Source of the DNA: Klebsiella sp. RHBSTW-00484 | GTDB lineage: Bacteria; Pseudomonadota; Gammaproteobacteria; Enterobacterales; Enterobacteriaceae | Direction: 5' to 3' | NCBI RefSeq assembly: GCF_013705725.1 | Contig: NZ_CP055481.1 | Span: forward strand, 2,852,001 to 2,916,000 | Length of the DNA: 64,000 nucleotides | Shown here: positions 27,853 through 37,110 of the stretch, piece by piece | How the letters are laid out: every line of letters starts with the position of its first letter | How positions within the stretch are numbered: the first letter of the stretch is position 1 | Translations under genes and position numbers: made by a program | The notes under the pieces: model-generated | The model's database searches: none | Told to the model about the DNA's origin: nothing | Seen by the model: only the letters and a program-made list of their open reading frames with translations

Positions 27853-29286
27853 AGTGCGGACTCTATATCCTACAATTAGAGATAATCATTATGACTACAG
27901 TTAAAAATGAGAGAACAACATCAGATCTCATTCGTGCAGCCGTATCTGGTTGGTTAGGTACCGCGCTGGAGTTTATGGACTTCCAGCTCTATTCTCTTGG
28001 CGCGGCGCTGGTTTTTCATGAAATATTTTTCCCTGAGCAATCAGCCGCTATGGCGCTTATTCTGGCAATGGGGACTTATGGCGCAGGATATATTGCGCGC
28101 ATCGTCGGGGCATTCTTTTTTGGTAAGATGGGCGACAGTATAGGGCGTAAAAAAGTTCTCTTTATTACGATCACTATGATGGGGATTTGTACTACCCTGA
28201 TTGGCGTTCTGCCAACTTATGCTCAGGTCGGTATTTTAGCACCGGTATTGCTGGTTACTTTACGTATTGTACAGGGGTTAGGCGCCGGGGCTGAAATTTC
28301 CGGAGCCGGTACCATGCTGGCAGAATATGCGCCAAAAGGTAAACGCGGAATTATCTCTTCGCTGGTCGCAATGGGAACCAACTGCGGAACGTTAAGCGCC
28401 ACGGCTATCTGGGCGGTCATGTTCTTCGTCCTGGACCGTGAACAGCTCGTTGCGTGGGGATGGCGTATTCCGTTCCTGGCAAGCGTTGTGGTGATGATTT
28501 TTGCTATCTGGTTACGTCTGAACCTGAAAGAAAGCCCGGTGTTTGAACAGGTTAGTGAAGGAAATGTTTTGCAGGAAGAGACTGCGGCCAATGAGAACAC
28601 TTTCGGTGCGATGCTGAAAAGTAAGTCCTTCTGGCTGGCGACGGGTCTGCGCTTTGGGCAAGCGGGTAACTCCGGCTTACTGCAAACATTCCTCGCAGGT
28701 TATCTGGTACAAACGTTATTGTTTGATAAAGGTATACCCACTGACGCATTAATGATTAGCTCGGTTATTGGCTTTATCACCATTCCTTTCCTGGGATGGC
28801 TATCAGATAAAATTGGTCGTCGCGTTCCTTACATTATCATCAATATTTCGGCGATTATTCTGGCTTACCCGATGCTGTCGATAATTGTAGATAAGAGCTA
28901 TAGCGCAAGCACTATTATGGCATCATTAATTGTGATTCATAATGTGGCGGTGTTAGGTCTGTTTGCTCTGGAAAATATCACCATGGCCGAGCTTTTCGGC
29001 TCCCGTAATCGCTTTACCCGTATGGCGATTTCGAAAGAGGCCGGTGGTTTAGTTGCAGTAGGGTTTGGTCCTGTACTGGCTGGTATTTTCTGTAATATGA
29101 CCGGCTCATGGATGCCTATCGTTATTATGCTGGTTTGTTATTCAATCATTGGTTTAATTTCTGCCATTCTGATGCCAGAAGTCCGCGACCGTGATCTGAG
29201 TTTGCTCAATGATGCTGCCGATTGCACGCCAGAGAAAAAATCGGTCGGCAACGGGCAATATATTTGAGTTCCATAGAGTCCGCACT
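27853..29286. repeat. 14-bp perfect inverted repeat flanking ydfJ
   Basis: AGTGCGGACTCTAT at 27853-27866 recurs as ATAGAGTCCGCACT at 29273-29286. The pair encloses precisely one gene, with 24 bp on the left and 5 bp on the right between repeat and coding sequence. It may be a long-range mRNA stem, regulatory sites, or the scar of an insertion or invertible segment. Confidence 0.7.
27891..29267 (+). CDS. ydfJ: MFS metabolite:H+ symporter YdfJ
   Basis: A 458-residue transporter of the metabolite:H+ symporter branch of the major facilitators, with about 12 helices. Motif A appears as GKMGDSIGRKKVLF after helix 2 and the second-half equivalent as GWLSDKIGRRVPY. The E. coli K-12 copy is broken by the Qin prophage, so this is an intact version. 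In an operon with rspAB it probably imports the sugar acid they act on. A 14-bp inverted repeat encloses it. Confidence 0.9.
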   Translation: MTTVKNERTTSDLIRAAVSGWLGTALEFMDFQLYSLGAALVFHEIFFPEQSAAMALILAMGTYGAGYIARIVGAFFFGKMGDSIGRKKVLFITITMMGICTTLIGVLPTYAQVGILAPVLLVTLRIVQGLGAGAEISGAGTMLAEYAPKGKRGIISSLVAMGTNCGTLSATAIWAVMFFVLDREQLVAWGWRIPFLASVVVMIFAIWLRLNLKESPVFEQVSEGNVLQEETAANENTFGAMLKSKSFWLATGLRFGQAGNSGLLQTFLAGYLVQTLLFDKGIPTDALMISSVIGFITIPFLGWLSDKIGRRVPYIIINISAIILAYPMLSIIVDKSYSASTIMASLIVIHNVAVLGLFALENITMAELFGSRNRFTRMAISKEAGGLVAVGFGPVLAGIFCNMTGSWMPIVIMLVCYSIIGLISAILMPEVRDRDLSLLNDAADCTPEKKSVGNGQYI

Positions 29287-29311
29287 TTGATGATAGCTGT
29301 AAGTAAGGACC

Positions 29312-29337
29312 TGCCGGGCTTTTAGCCCGGCATTTTC
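29312..29337 (+). terminator. terminator of rspA-rspB-ydfJ
   Basis: Perfect stem TGCCGGGC / GCCCGGCA, loop TTTTA, tail TTTTCT. Confidence 0.88.
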
Positions 29338-29380
29338 TATCCCTTCATGCAAAAAATGCTGAATATATAACGACTTTATC

Positions 29381-29450
29381 TTGTATGGTAGTTGATGAAA
29401 ATCAAAGGTGTCATACCAATCATATGAGATGGTTTATATCACTGAGCCAT
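29381..29450 (+). promoter_or_regulatory. ydfI control region with RspR-type element B
   Basis: TTGTATGGTAGT at 29381-29392 matches the core of the elements at rspA and the TRAP operon but diverges after it. About 25 bp further, ACCAATCATATGAGATGGT at 29416-29434 is an imperfect palindrome that could be a second regulator site. Confidence 0.55.
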
Positions 29451-29496
29451 TCCCATTCGAGAATGGATTTCTGAACATCATAAAATGAGAGTCACC

Positions 29497-30960
29497 ATGG
29501 AAAACACGCTTTTAACAGCTAACGCCACGCTGCCTTCTTACGATCGCAACCGGCTCGTTCCGCGCATCGTTCACCTGGGATTTGGCGCGTTCCACCGCGC
29601 CCACCAGGCGGTGTATGCCGACATTCTGGCAACAGAGCACGGCAGCGACTGGGGTTATACCGAAGTGAATTTAATCGGCGGCGAGCAACAGATTGCCGAC
29701 CTGCAACAGCAGGATTTGCTGTATACCGTCGCCGAGATGTCGGCAGATGCCTGGACTGCTCGCGTTGTCGGCGTAGTGAAGCAGGCAATGCACGCCCAGG
29801 TGGATGGTCTGGAAAGCGTGCTGGCGAAAATGTGTGAACCGCAGGTCGCCATTGTCTCATTGACCATTACTGAAAAAGGTTACTGTCATTCACCAGCGAG
29901 CGGTGAACTACAGCTGGATCACCCGCTGATTGTCGCCGACTTGCAAAATCCGCATCAGCCTAAATCGGCTCCGGGTGTGGTTGTGGAAGCTTTGGCACGA
30001 CGTAAGGCGGCTGGACTGGCCGCATTTAGCGTCATGTCCTGCGATAACATGCCGGAAAATGGCCACGTGATGCGTAATGTCGTTTGTTCCTATGCCCGCG
30101 CGGTTGATGCCGATCTCGCTGAATGGATTGTGCACAATGTTACTTTCCCATCCACGATGGTTGACCGCATCGTGCCTGCCGTTACAGCGGATACGCTGGA
30201 CAAAATTGAACAACTCACCGGCGTGCGCGATCTTGCTGGTGTCGCCTGTGAACCGTTCCGCCAGTGGGTTATTGAGGATAACTTTGTTGCCGGTCGTCCG
30301 AAATGGGAAAAAGCGGGCGCTGAACTGGTATCCGACGTGCTGCCGTTTGAAGAGATGAAGCTGCGTATGCTCAACGGTAGCCACTCCTTCCTGGCTTACC
30401 TGGGTTATCTGGCCGGTTATCAGCATATTAACGACTGTATGCTGGACGACAACTATCGCCGTGCCGCGCATGCGCTGATGCTGAATGAACAGGCTCCGAC
30501 GCTGAAAGTACAGGGCGTAGATCTAGCGCGTTACGCAGGTTTGCTTATCGACCGTTACAGCAATCCGGCGTTGCAGCACCGCACCTGGCAGATAGCGATG
30601 GACGGTAGTCAGAAGCTGCCACAGCGGATGCTGGATTCGATTCGTTGGCATCTGGCACATGGCAGCGACTTTACTCTGCTGGCGATGGGCGTTGCGGGCT
30701 GGATGCGCTACGTCAGCGGCGTTGATGAGCAGGGACAGGCAATTGAAATTTCGGACCCGTTGCTGCCGGTGATTGCCGAGACCGTGCGCAACAGCGAAGA
30801 AGGTGAAGGGCGAGTGAAGGCATTGCTGGGTATTGAGGCCATTTTCGGTCAGACTCTGGTACAGGAAGGCCACTTTGTCGATGCGGTCACTAACGCCTAT
30901 TTAGCGTTGCAAAAACACGGTGCAAAAGCCACCGTTGCTGCGTGGGCCCAGGCCAACTAA
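29497..30960 (+). CDS. ydfI: fructuronate reductase-family oxidoreductase YdfI
   Basis: A 487-residue long-chain dehydrogenase of the mannitol dehydrogenase/UxuB family, expected to interconvert D-fructuronate and D-mannonate with NAD(P)H. The N-terminal nucleotide site is [17 protein letters not shown], the [12 protein letters not shown] block is conserved, and the catalytic lysine lies in [22 protein letters not shown] at 29497 ([18 protein letters not shown]) is preferred over one four codons upstream because GAGAG is correctly spaced and E. coli YdfI starts there. Separate transcription unit with its own operator-like element. Confidence 0.92.
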   Translation: MENTLLTANATLPSYDRNRLVPRIVHLGFGAFHRAHQAVYADILATEHGSDWGYTEVNLIGGEQQIADLQQQDLLYTVAEMSADAWTARVVGVVKQAMHAQVDGLESVLAKMCEPQVAIVSLTITEKGYCHSPASGELQLDHPLIVADLQNPHQPKSAPGVVVEALARRKAAGLAAFSVMSCDNMPENGHVMRNVVCSYARAVDADLAEWIVHNVTFPSTMVDRIVPAVTADTLDKIEQLTGVRDLAGVACEPFRQWVIEDNFVAGRPKWEKAGAELVSDVLPFEEMKLRMLNGSHSFLAYLGYLAGYQHINDCMLDDNYRRAAHALMLNEQAPTLKVQGVDLARYAGLLIDRYSNPALQHRTWQIAMDGSQKLPQRMLDSIRWHLAHGSDFTLLAMGVAGWMRYVSGVDEQGQAIEISDPLLPVIAETVRNSEEGEGRVKALLGIEAIFGQTLVQEGHFVDAVTNAYLALQKHGAKATVAAWAQAN

Positions 30961-30975
30961 ATTTATCCATTCTGA

Positions 30976-30994
30976 TGCCGCCATACTGGCGGCA
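30976..30994 (+). terminator. hairpin after ydfI
   Basis: TGCCGCC-ATACT-GGCGGCA; only a short T-containing tail. Confidence 0.65.
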
Positions 30995-31197
30995 TTATCA
31001 CTCGCAATCCTACGATGTATCCTGCCTGGATTTCCCATTATTGATTTTAACTCCGGCTCTGCTTTCATCAGATGCGGAACAAAGACTCTGCAGAGAGTAT
31101 TAAATAATATTTGTGCTCACACTATATGATTAATTAATTCATCATTCTTATTCCAAAACCTTTGTTGATTAGCACGTTAAATACATATCTATATTAG

Positions 31198-31252
31198 TGT
31201 GATCGTTGATGGTTTTTTAATGTCACTCACTTGTATGGTAGTAGGTCTGATG
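31198..31252 (+). promoter_or_regulatory. TRAP operon control region with RspR-type element C
   Basis: TGTGATCG at 31198-31205 and ACTTGTATGGTAGTAGGT (then CTGATG) at 31229-31252 repeat the arrangement upstream of rspA; the 24-bp element is identical in both. The rest of the roughly 360-bp ydfI-dctP gap is AT-rich and holds no gene. Confidence 0.65.
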
Positions 31253-31324
31253 ATTAAATTCCGCGTGATGATTGCTGGTAAATTGGCATGGAACGATATC
31301 TAATCAATCAGAAAAGGTGCAGGA

Positions 31325-32308
31325 ATGCGTGATTTAAATAATAAATGCAAATGGTTGGCCAAAACAGTCTGTGTATTGCCGTTATTGATTGCTGGCGTAT
31401 GTAGCGGGGCTGAATCACTAAACGTAAGTACCTCTTTATCTCCTGATGACCCTATCTACAAGGGATTGCAGTCGTTTAAGAAAAACGTTGAGTCACGCAC
31501 CAATGGTGACATTAAAATAAAGCTGTTTTCGAGCGGGCAGCTTGGGGCTGATAATGAACTGCTACAGCATGCCCAGGCAGGAAGTAACGTCGGCGTTATC
31601 GTTGATGGTGCCCGACTGGCACAATTTGTACCGGAAATGGCCATTATCCCAGCACCTTTTGTTTTTAAAGATTACCAGACGCTGAAAACTTTTATTAACA
31701 GTCCTGTTTTCGCTCAATGGAGTGAAAAGATGGCGAAAAACTCAGGGCTCACGCCGCTATCATTTAACTGGTATCAGGGCGCTCGTATGCTGGTGACGCA
31801 GAAACCGGTGCAGAAACCCGAAGATTTATCCGGTGTGAGAGTTCGTGCACTGGAAGCGCCGGTAACCATCGAAACGATTAAATGTATGGGGGGCGCGCCG
31901 ACGCCTCTATCCTGGTCTGAAATTTACTCATCGATCCAAACCGGTGTTGTTGATGCCGCTGAAGCGCAACCTACCGCGGTATATGGTTCTAAATTATATG
32001 AAATCACAAAATTCATCACCAAAACAAACCATATACATTTGATGACCGGCATTATTGTTTCAGAAAAATGGTTATCCACGTTAACGCCTGAACAGCAAGC
32101 GATCCTGAAAGAAGAAGCACAGAAGAACGGCGATATTGCTTCCGATAATACCATTACCGCCGGGGACAAAATGCTGGCGGAAATGGCGAGCAAAGGAATG
32201 ACGATATCTGAGGTTGATGTTAAGCCTTTTGTTGATGCCTGCGCCTATGTGCCGAAAAAACTGGGTCTTGAATCTGCACTTGAACAGGTAAAAAGCGTTA
32301 TTAATTAA
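31325..32308 (+). CDS. TRAP transporter solute-binding protein (DctP family)
   Basis: A 327-residue periplasmic binding protein with a signal peptide ending GVCSGAE. It delivers an organic acid to the TRAP membrane unit, which imports it with sodium. The family pattern is clear: FSSGQLGADNELLQHAQAG, then IPAPFVFKDYQTL, then LSGVRVRALEAPVTIETIKC, where the second arginine of VRVR is the usual carboxylate-binding residue. Neighbouring isomerase, reductase and dehydratase genes make a hexuronate such as glucuronate or galacturonate a likely ligand. Confidence 0.9.
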   Translation: MRDLNNKCKWLAKTVCVLPLLIAGVCSGAESLNVSTSLSPDDPIYKGLQSFKKNVESRTNGDIKIKLFSSGQLGADNELLQHAQAGSNVGVIVDGARLAQFVPEMAIIPAPFVFKDYQTLKTFINSPVFAQWSEKMAKNSGLTPLSFNWYQGARMLVTQKPVQKPEDLSGVRVRALEAPVTIETIKCMGGAPTPLSWSEIYSSIQTGVVDAAEAQPTAVYGSKLYEITKFITKTNHIHLMTGIIVSEKWLSTLTPEQQAILKEEAQKNGDIASDNTITAGDKMLAEMASKGMTISEVDVKPFVDACAYVPKKLGLESALEQVKSVIN

Positions 32309-32316
32309 AATTACCT

Positions 32317-32335
32317 CGGGGGTGGATAGCCCCCG
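32317..32335 (+). terminator. intra-operon hairpin between dctP-like and dctQ-like genes
   Basis: CGGGGG-TGGATAG-CCCCCG directly after the binding-protein gene. Likely lowers expression of the membrane subunits relative to the binding protein. Confidence 0.6.
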
Positions 32336-32356
32336 TTTGCAGCATTGAGGTTAAAG

Positions 32357-32836
32357 ATGAAAGTTTTTCGCCAGTTTGAACTCGCATTCGCGCGTATTGG
32401 CTTAGTTGCAATCGTTATTATTATTCTTGCCGGGGGCGTGGGGCGTGCTATCGGTCATCCTCTTATTTGGTCGTTAGAAATTGCCATGGTTATTTTTGCG
32501 TGGATCAGTATGTTTGCTATTGATTACGCGTTCCAGACCCGGCGCCATATTGGTATTGATGCCGTAGTTAATTTTTTCCCGCAAAAATTAAAAAGAGTAT
32601 GTTTGTGGGGGAATGAAATTATTATTCTTGGCTTTTTATTATGTGGCGTCTGGTACGGTTTTAACTTCGTTATCACCACACATCTTCAGGTTCTGCCGGT
32701 TACTGAGTTATCTCTGGCCTGGTTGAATAGCGCAGTACCTACTGGATGTCTGCTTATGCTTTTTACCTCGCTGGAGTTTTTATTCGGCGGTTGTCAGGAA
32801 AAACAGCAAAAAAATGAGGTCGAGATATGCTCTTAA
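32357..32836 (+). CDS. TRAP transporter small membrane subunit (DctQ family)
   Basis: A 159-residue four-helix subunit that pairs with the DctM-type channel. ATG at 32357 (MKVFRQFELAFARIGLVAIV) follows GAGGTT; an upstream TTG frame is not needed. EIAMVIFAWISMFAIDYAFQ and TRRHIGIDAVVNFFP are typical of the family. Its stop overlaps the start of the large subunit gene by 10 bp, indicating translational coupling. Confidence 0.9.
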   Translation: MKVFRQFELAFARIGLVAIVIIILAGGVGRAIGHPLIWSLEIAMVIFAWISMFAIDYAFQTRRHIGIDAVVNFFPQKLKRVCLWGNEIIILGFLLCGVWYGFNFVITTHLQVLPVTELSLAWLNSAVPTGCLLMLFTSLEFLFGGCQEKQQKNEVEICS

Positions 32837-34104
32837 CCGTAGCCCTGTTTGTGGTGTTATTGATTGTTGGCATGCCGGTAGGGATGGTTATCGCGATATC
32901 CAGCCTGAGCTATTTTTTTACCGCTGATTTTCTGCCAGTCGGTATTGCTTTTCAAAAATTTTCTGCGCCGACGCAATCTTTTCCTATTCTGGCAACGCCG
33001 TTATTTCTCCTTGTTGGGAATTTACTGAATAAATCAGGTGTTACCCATCGTCTACTCGATTTTGCCCGCATCATCTCGGGATGGATGGTCGGTGGTCTGG
33101 CGCAGATCAACGTGCTTTTGGCGTGTTTACTGGGGGGCGTTTCTGGTTCAGCTACCGCAGATGCGGCGATGCAGGCGCGTGTCCTGGGTTTACCGATGGT
33201 CGCTCGCGGATATCCGAAAGCGTTTAGCGCCGTGGTTATTGCGTTTAGTTCGTTGATAACGGCGACCATTCCACCGAGTATCCTGCTGATCTTGTATGGT
33301 TTTGTCGGCAACGTTTCCATTGGAAAACTGTTTATTGCTGGGATTTTTCCGGGATTGCTGCTAACTATCATTATTATGGTGACAAACTATATTCTTGCCC
33401 GGCGCATGAATATTAAGCCGGAAATGGCTTCGTTACCAAACAGGAAAGAGGTTTGGCTGAGTTTTAAAAACAGCTTCTGGGCACTCATGTTCCCGGTTGT
33501 TTTAATTGTTGTTATTCGGTTGGGTATTTTTACTACCACGGAAGCAGGCGCGTTTATTGTTTTATACGCCTTTGTTATTGGCCGCTATGTCTATAAAGCC
33601 CTTGATAACGCCACGTTATGGGAAGTTCTGAAGGAAACCATTAGCGATATCGGCGTCGTTATGCTGCTGATTATGTCTGCGGCGATTCTTGGGCATATCA
33701 CTATTCTCGATCAAATTCCGCAGCAGCTCGCCGAGGCCATCATCGAGATTACGGAAAACCGTTATGGTATTCTGGTCCTGCTATTGGCTTTAATTGCGGT
33801 TGCGGGGATGTTGTTTGATGGTAGCGTTATTATATTACTCCTGACCCCCATTTTATTGCCCATCGCGGTTGAGGCTGGATTTGATCCGATACATTTCGGT
33901 TTGGTTTTTGTGGTGCTCACCTTATTGGGAGCCAATACGCCCCCGGTGGGGATCTGTATGTATACCGTTTGCGGGATCTTAAACTGCAGTACGGTCGCGT
34001 TTGTCAGAGCTTCAATTCCTTATCTGATCGCATTCTTTGTATTCATTGCGATGCTGGTGATCTTTCCGTCTATTACTTTGTTCCTGCCGCAGACACTGAT
34101 GTAA
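32827..34104 (+). CDS. TRAP transporter large membrane subunit (DctM family)
   Basis: A 425-residue transport channel with about 12 helices. Family hallmarks include FPILATPLFLLVGNLLNKSG, GGVSGSATADAAM and the repeat-like LTLLGANTPPVGICMYTVC, which contribute the sodium and substrate sites. Forms the permease with the small subunit. Followed by the uronate isomerase homologue after 90 bp, so probably in the same operon. Confidence 0.92.
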   Translation: MLLTVALFVVLLIVGMPVGMVIAISSLSYFFTADFLPVGIAFQKFSAPTQSFPILATPLFLLVGNLLNKSGVTHRLLDFARIISGWMVGGLAQINVLLACLLGGVSGSATADAAMQARVLGLPMVARGYPKAFSAVVIAFSSLITATIPPSILLILYGFVGNVSIGKLFIAGIFPGLLLTIIIMVTNYILARRMNIKPEMASLPNRKEVWLSFKNSFWALMFPVVLIVVIRLGIFTTTEAGAFIVLYAFVIGRYVYKALDNATLWEVLKETISDIGVVMLLIMSAAILGHITILDQIPQQLAEAIIEITENRYGILVLLLALIAVAGMLFDGSVIILLLTPILLPIAVEAGFDPIHFGLVFVVLTLLGANTPPVGICMYTVCGILNCSTVAFVRASIPYLIAFFVFIAMLVIFPSITLFLPQTLM

Positions 34105-34194
34105 ATCTTGATTGCATCAATATCATATAACATAGGGCAAGACCGTAAATTGAATATTTACGGTATTACTTTTTTATATTATTTGAGGTTATAT

Positions 34195-35601
34195 ATGCCG
34201 CTAGTTAACGCTTCGTTTATGATCAACAATGCACCCGGTGTGAAACTTTACAATGAGGTGGCAAAATCGTTGCCGATTATTGATTATCATTGTCACCTTG
34301 ATGCCAGAGATATTTATGAAAATAAATCTTTCAACCATATAACAGATCTATGGCTGGAGGGCGATCACTATAAATGGCGAGCGATGCGCGCCAACGGTAT
34401 TGATGAGCGATATATTACTGGCGATGCCAGCGCAGATGAAAAATTCCGCGCATGGGCGTTGACGGTCGAATCCTGCTTTGGCAATCCGTTATATCACTGG
34501 ACGCATCTTGAGCTGCACGCCTATTTCGGTTGTGAAGAAACGCTAAACAGCCAGAACTGGCAGAGAATCATGGCGCACTGCAATGCGCTCATTGAAAAAA
34601 AAGAGTTTTCACCTCAAGAACTCATTAAGCGGTCAAATGTTGAAGTTATCTGCACCACGGATTCGCTTCTCGACACTTTGCACTTCCATCAGCAGTTAAA
34701 GAATGAGTCCAACTTTGAAGTGAAAGTATTACCGACTTTTCGTCCCGATGAGCTTTTCGTCGCTGATACCCATGCGTTTAGCCTGTTTATCGACAGATTC
34801 TCGCAGGTCAGCGGTTTTGCCATCAAAACGTTTAATGATTTTGATAAAGCTATAGGTCAACGTATTGACCATTTCCATCAGGTCGGTTGCCGTATTTCCG
34901 ATCATGGGCCGCAGTTTATTTGCTGGAATTGCGCAACGCAGTCAGAAGTAGAGTCAATTTTTTGCAGAAAACGGCAAGGAAAAAAACTCACCACAGATGA
35001 GCAGACGAGTTTAAACAGTGCGATCTATCTTCTTTTAGCCCGCCATTACAAGCAGCGTGATTGGGCGATGCAAATTCATTTCGGGGCGATTCGTGATAAC
35101 AACAGTACGATGTTCTCACGTTTAGGGCAAAATAAAGGGTTTGATTCGATAATGGATCAGTCTCTGCTTGCGGTACATCTGAACCAGTTTCTCGACGCCC
35201 TGGCACGCAATAATGCATTACCAAAAATCATTTTCTACAATCTTAACGCCAATGATAACGATATTGTCGCCTCGACGATGGCCAACTTTCAGACTGCGGA
35301 TAATGGTGTGAAATCGCCTTTGCAGTTGGGTTCCGGCTGGTGGTTTAACGACACCCGTCGCGGTATGGAGAACCAGTTAAATACGCTGGCCGATCAGGGG
35401 TTGCTGATGCATTTTGTCGGTATGCTTACGGATTCGCGTAGTTTTGTCTCTTATACCCGTCACGACTATTTCCGACGAATTGTTTGTAACCTTATTGGTG
35501 AATGGGTTGCCCGCGGAGAAGTGCCTGACGATCAGGAGATTTTATCCCGGATGGTCAGAAATATTTGTCATGATAATGCCGAGCGTTACTTCAGATTCTG
35601 A
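34195..35601 (+). CDS. uronate isomerase family protein (UxaC-like)
   Basis: A 468-residue amidohydrolase-superfamily isomerase related to UxaC, which converts D-glucuronate to D-fructuronate and D-galacturonate to D-tagaturonate. The metal-binding start IIDYHCHLDARDIYENKSF is present, as are LEGDHYKWRAMRANGI, GNPLYHWTHLEL, SGWWFNDTRRGMENQ and LTDSRSFVSYTRHDYFRR. ATG at 34195 (MPLVNASFMINNAPG) follows GAGG; a longer frame from 34108 lacks similarity. Length equals the family's usual 470. Probably a second copy besides a canonical uxaC elsewhere in the genome; that cannot be checked here. Confidence 0.92.
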   Translation: MPLVNASFMINNAPGVKLYNEVAKSLPIIDYHCHLDARDIYENKSFNHITDLWLEGDHYKWRAMRANGIDERYITGDASADEKFRAWALTVESCFGNPLYHWTHLELHAYFGCEETLNSQNWQRIMAHCNALIEKKEFSPQELIKRSNVEVICTTDSLLDTLHFHQQLKNESNFEVKVLPTFRPDELFVADTHAFSLFIDRFSQVSGFAIKTFNDFDKAIGQRIDHFHQVGCRISDHGPQFICWNCATQSEVESIFCRKRQGKKLTTDEQTSLNSAIYLLLARHYKQRDWAMQIHFGAIRDNNSTMFSRLGQNKGFDSIMDQSLLAVHLNQFLDALARNNALPKIIFYNLNANDNDIVASTMANFQTADNGVKSPLQLGSGWWFNDTRRGMENQLNTLADQGLLMHFVGMLTDSRSFVSYTRHDYFRRIVCNLIGEWVARGEVPDDQEILSRMVRNICHDNAERYFRF

Positions 35602-35848
35602 TTTTTTAGCGTCAGTAGGTGAGGGGAGCGACCTCGATTATCGGTTAATGCAAATCAAGCCATTAGCGTAAAAATTGATCCAGATCGTTGAATACACATA
35701 ACTTTAGCTATCCACAGCTAAATATATATAATTTATATTTATTTTAATGAATTAAATATTTATTTGGCGGATGTGTTGTTCTCCCGTTGTGATAAATATG
35801 GCATGATGGCTTAGATTATTCAGTTTCTTAAGAAAAGGAGAACGGACT

Positions 35849-36280
35849 ATGTACAAAAAAATATTGTTGCCCGTAGACGTTTTTGAAATGGATTTAAGTG
35901 ACAAAGCCGTTCGCCATGCGGAGTTTTTGGCCTCAGCGGATGAAGGTGAAATCACGCTGCTGAACGTATTGCCAAACAGCAGTAGCTCAGTTCTGCGCGG
36001 TTTCGCAGCCGATATTCGTAAATTTGAAGCATATATGCGGGAAGAGTCAGAGAAAAAGATGAAGTCGCTGTCCCGTCTGTTCTCAATTCCTGCTGAACGC
36101 ATTCACTCCCGGGTCGTGTTTGGTAACGTGCGTGATGAAATCTTAGCGATCGGCAGTCATGATGACTATGACGTGATTGTGATTGGCTCGCGTAAACCGG
36201 GCATTTCTACTCATCTGTTGGGATCCAACGCCGAGTCGATTATTCGCTACGCTAAAATACCGGTTCTGGTGATTAGATAA
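35849..36280 (+). CDS. universal stress protein, UspF/UspG type
   Basis: A 143-residue UspA-domain protein. It starts MYKKILLPVDVFEMDLSDKA and ends with the ATP-binding motif VIGSRKPGISTHLLGSNAES. Members with this motif bind ATP and are induced in growth arrest or anaerobiosis. AAGGAG precedes the start. It lies between the uronate isomerase gene and rspR in a place where E. coli has ydfZ instead. The 250 bp before it are AT-rich and hold no gene. Confidence 0.88.
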   Translation: MYKKILLPVDVFEMDLSDKAVRHAEFLASADEGEITLLNVLPNSSSSVLRGFAADIRKFEAYMREESEKKMKSLSRLFSIPAERIHSRVVFGNVRDEILAIGSHDDYDVIVIGSRKPGISTHLLGSNAESIIRYAKIPVLVIR

Positions 36281-36301
36281 CATCGATAGCCTGAACATTT
36301 G

Positions 36302-36325
36302 GCGGCAGGTGAGAGACTCTGCCGC
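36302..36325. terminator. hairpin between usp-like gene and rspR
   Basis: GCGGCAG / CTGCCGC with a 10-base loop in the convergent gap; T-rich sequence follows on the plus strand. Confidence 0.55.
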
Positions 36326-36335
36326 TATCTATATT

Positions 36336-37022
36336 TTACTCTTCGCTGAACCAGTCGCTATTTTCCTGACGTACGAGCAGAACGGACTCACTAATTTCCT
36401 GCAGATGCAGGCTCATCGCTTTTTCTACGGCATCCGGGTTACGGGCGACCAGCGGCTGGAAAATATCATAATGCTGGCGCAGCATCATATCGGGAGGCGT
36501 GACGTGGTCTAGACTCATGTAGCGCACCCGGTCAATGGTGGCTTTAATATTTTCGACGGTATCCCAGGCTAATTGGCAGTCGGCAATTTGCGAGAGCTTC
36601 TGGTGAAATTCATCATCCAGCTGAAAGAAATCATTTAACTGTTGGCGTTCGACCGCCGCACGCTGCTGATTGAGATTTTGCTCAAGCTGATAGAGCTGTT
36701 CGTCATTCACCATCCCGGCGGCGCGGCGCACCACAGCGCATTCAATGGCCTGGCGGACAAAACACCCATTACGCACCTGCGAGAGGGAAATCTTGTTCAC
36801 ATAGCTGCCGCGCTGTGGGCGAATCTGAATCAGGCCGTTTTCCGCCAGTTTAATAAAGGCTTCACGTACCGGCTGACGAGAAACGTCAAAGCGTACGGAA
36901 ACTTCCTTTTCGGACAGTGGGGTGCCGGGCGGGATCAGGCAATGGACGATATCCCGACGAAGGATACGATAAATTTGCTGGTTTACAGGCTGTGTCGGAT
37001 TCAGTTGGGATTCTGCGGCCAT
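36336..37022 (-). CDS. rspR: GntR-family repressor RspR (YdfH)
   Basis: A 228-residue FadR-subfamily GntR regulator. The winged helix-turn-helix is [20 protein letters not shown] followed by [21 protein letters not shown], and the all-helical FCD effector domain fills residues 80-220, with [14 protein letters not shown] supplying metal-site residues. The E. coli orthologue represses rspAB. Three copies of a TTGTATGGTAGT element in this window mark its likely regulon. The effector is presumably a sugar acid, by inference. Confidence 0.93.
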   Translation of the reverse strand: MAAESQLNPTQPVNQQIYRILRRDIVHCLIPPGTPLSEKEVSVRFDVSRQPVREAFIKLAENGLIQIRPQRGSYVNKISLSQVRNGCFVRQAIECAVVRRAAGMVNDEQLYQLEQNLNQQRAAVERQQLNDFFQLDDEFHQKLSQIADCQLAWDTVENIKATIDRVRYMSLDHVTPPDMMLRQHYDIFQPLVARNPDAVEKAMSLHLQEISESVLLVRQENSDWFSEE

Positions 37023-37110
37023 TGTGCTTACTTTTAAATGGAATTTTGCGTTATTTTACGCGATTTTTGCTTTCCAGCCCAGACCCGGTCTGCTGACCGG
37101 GTCGTTGAGC

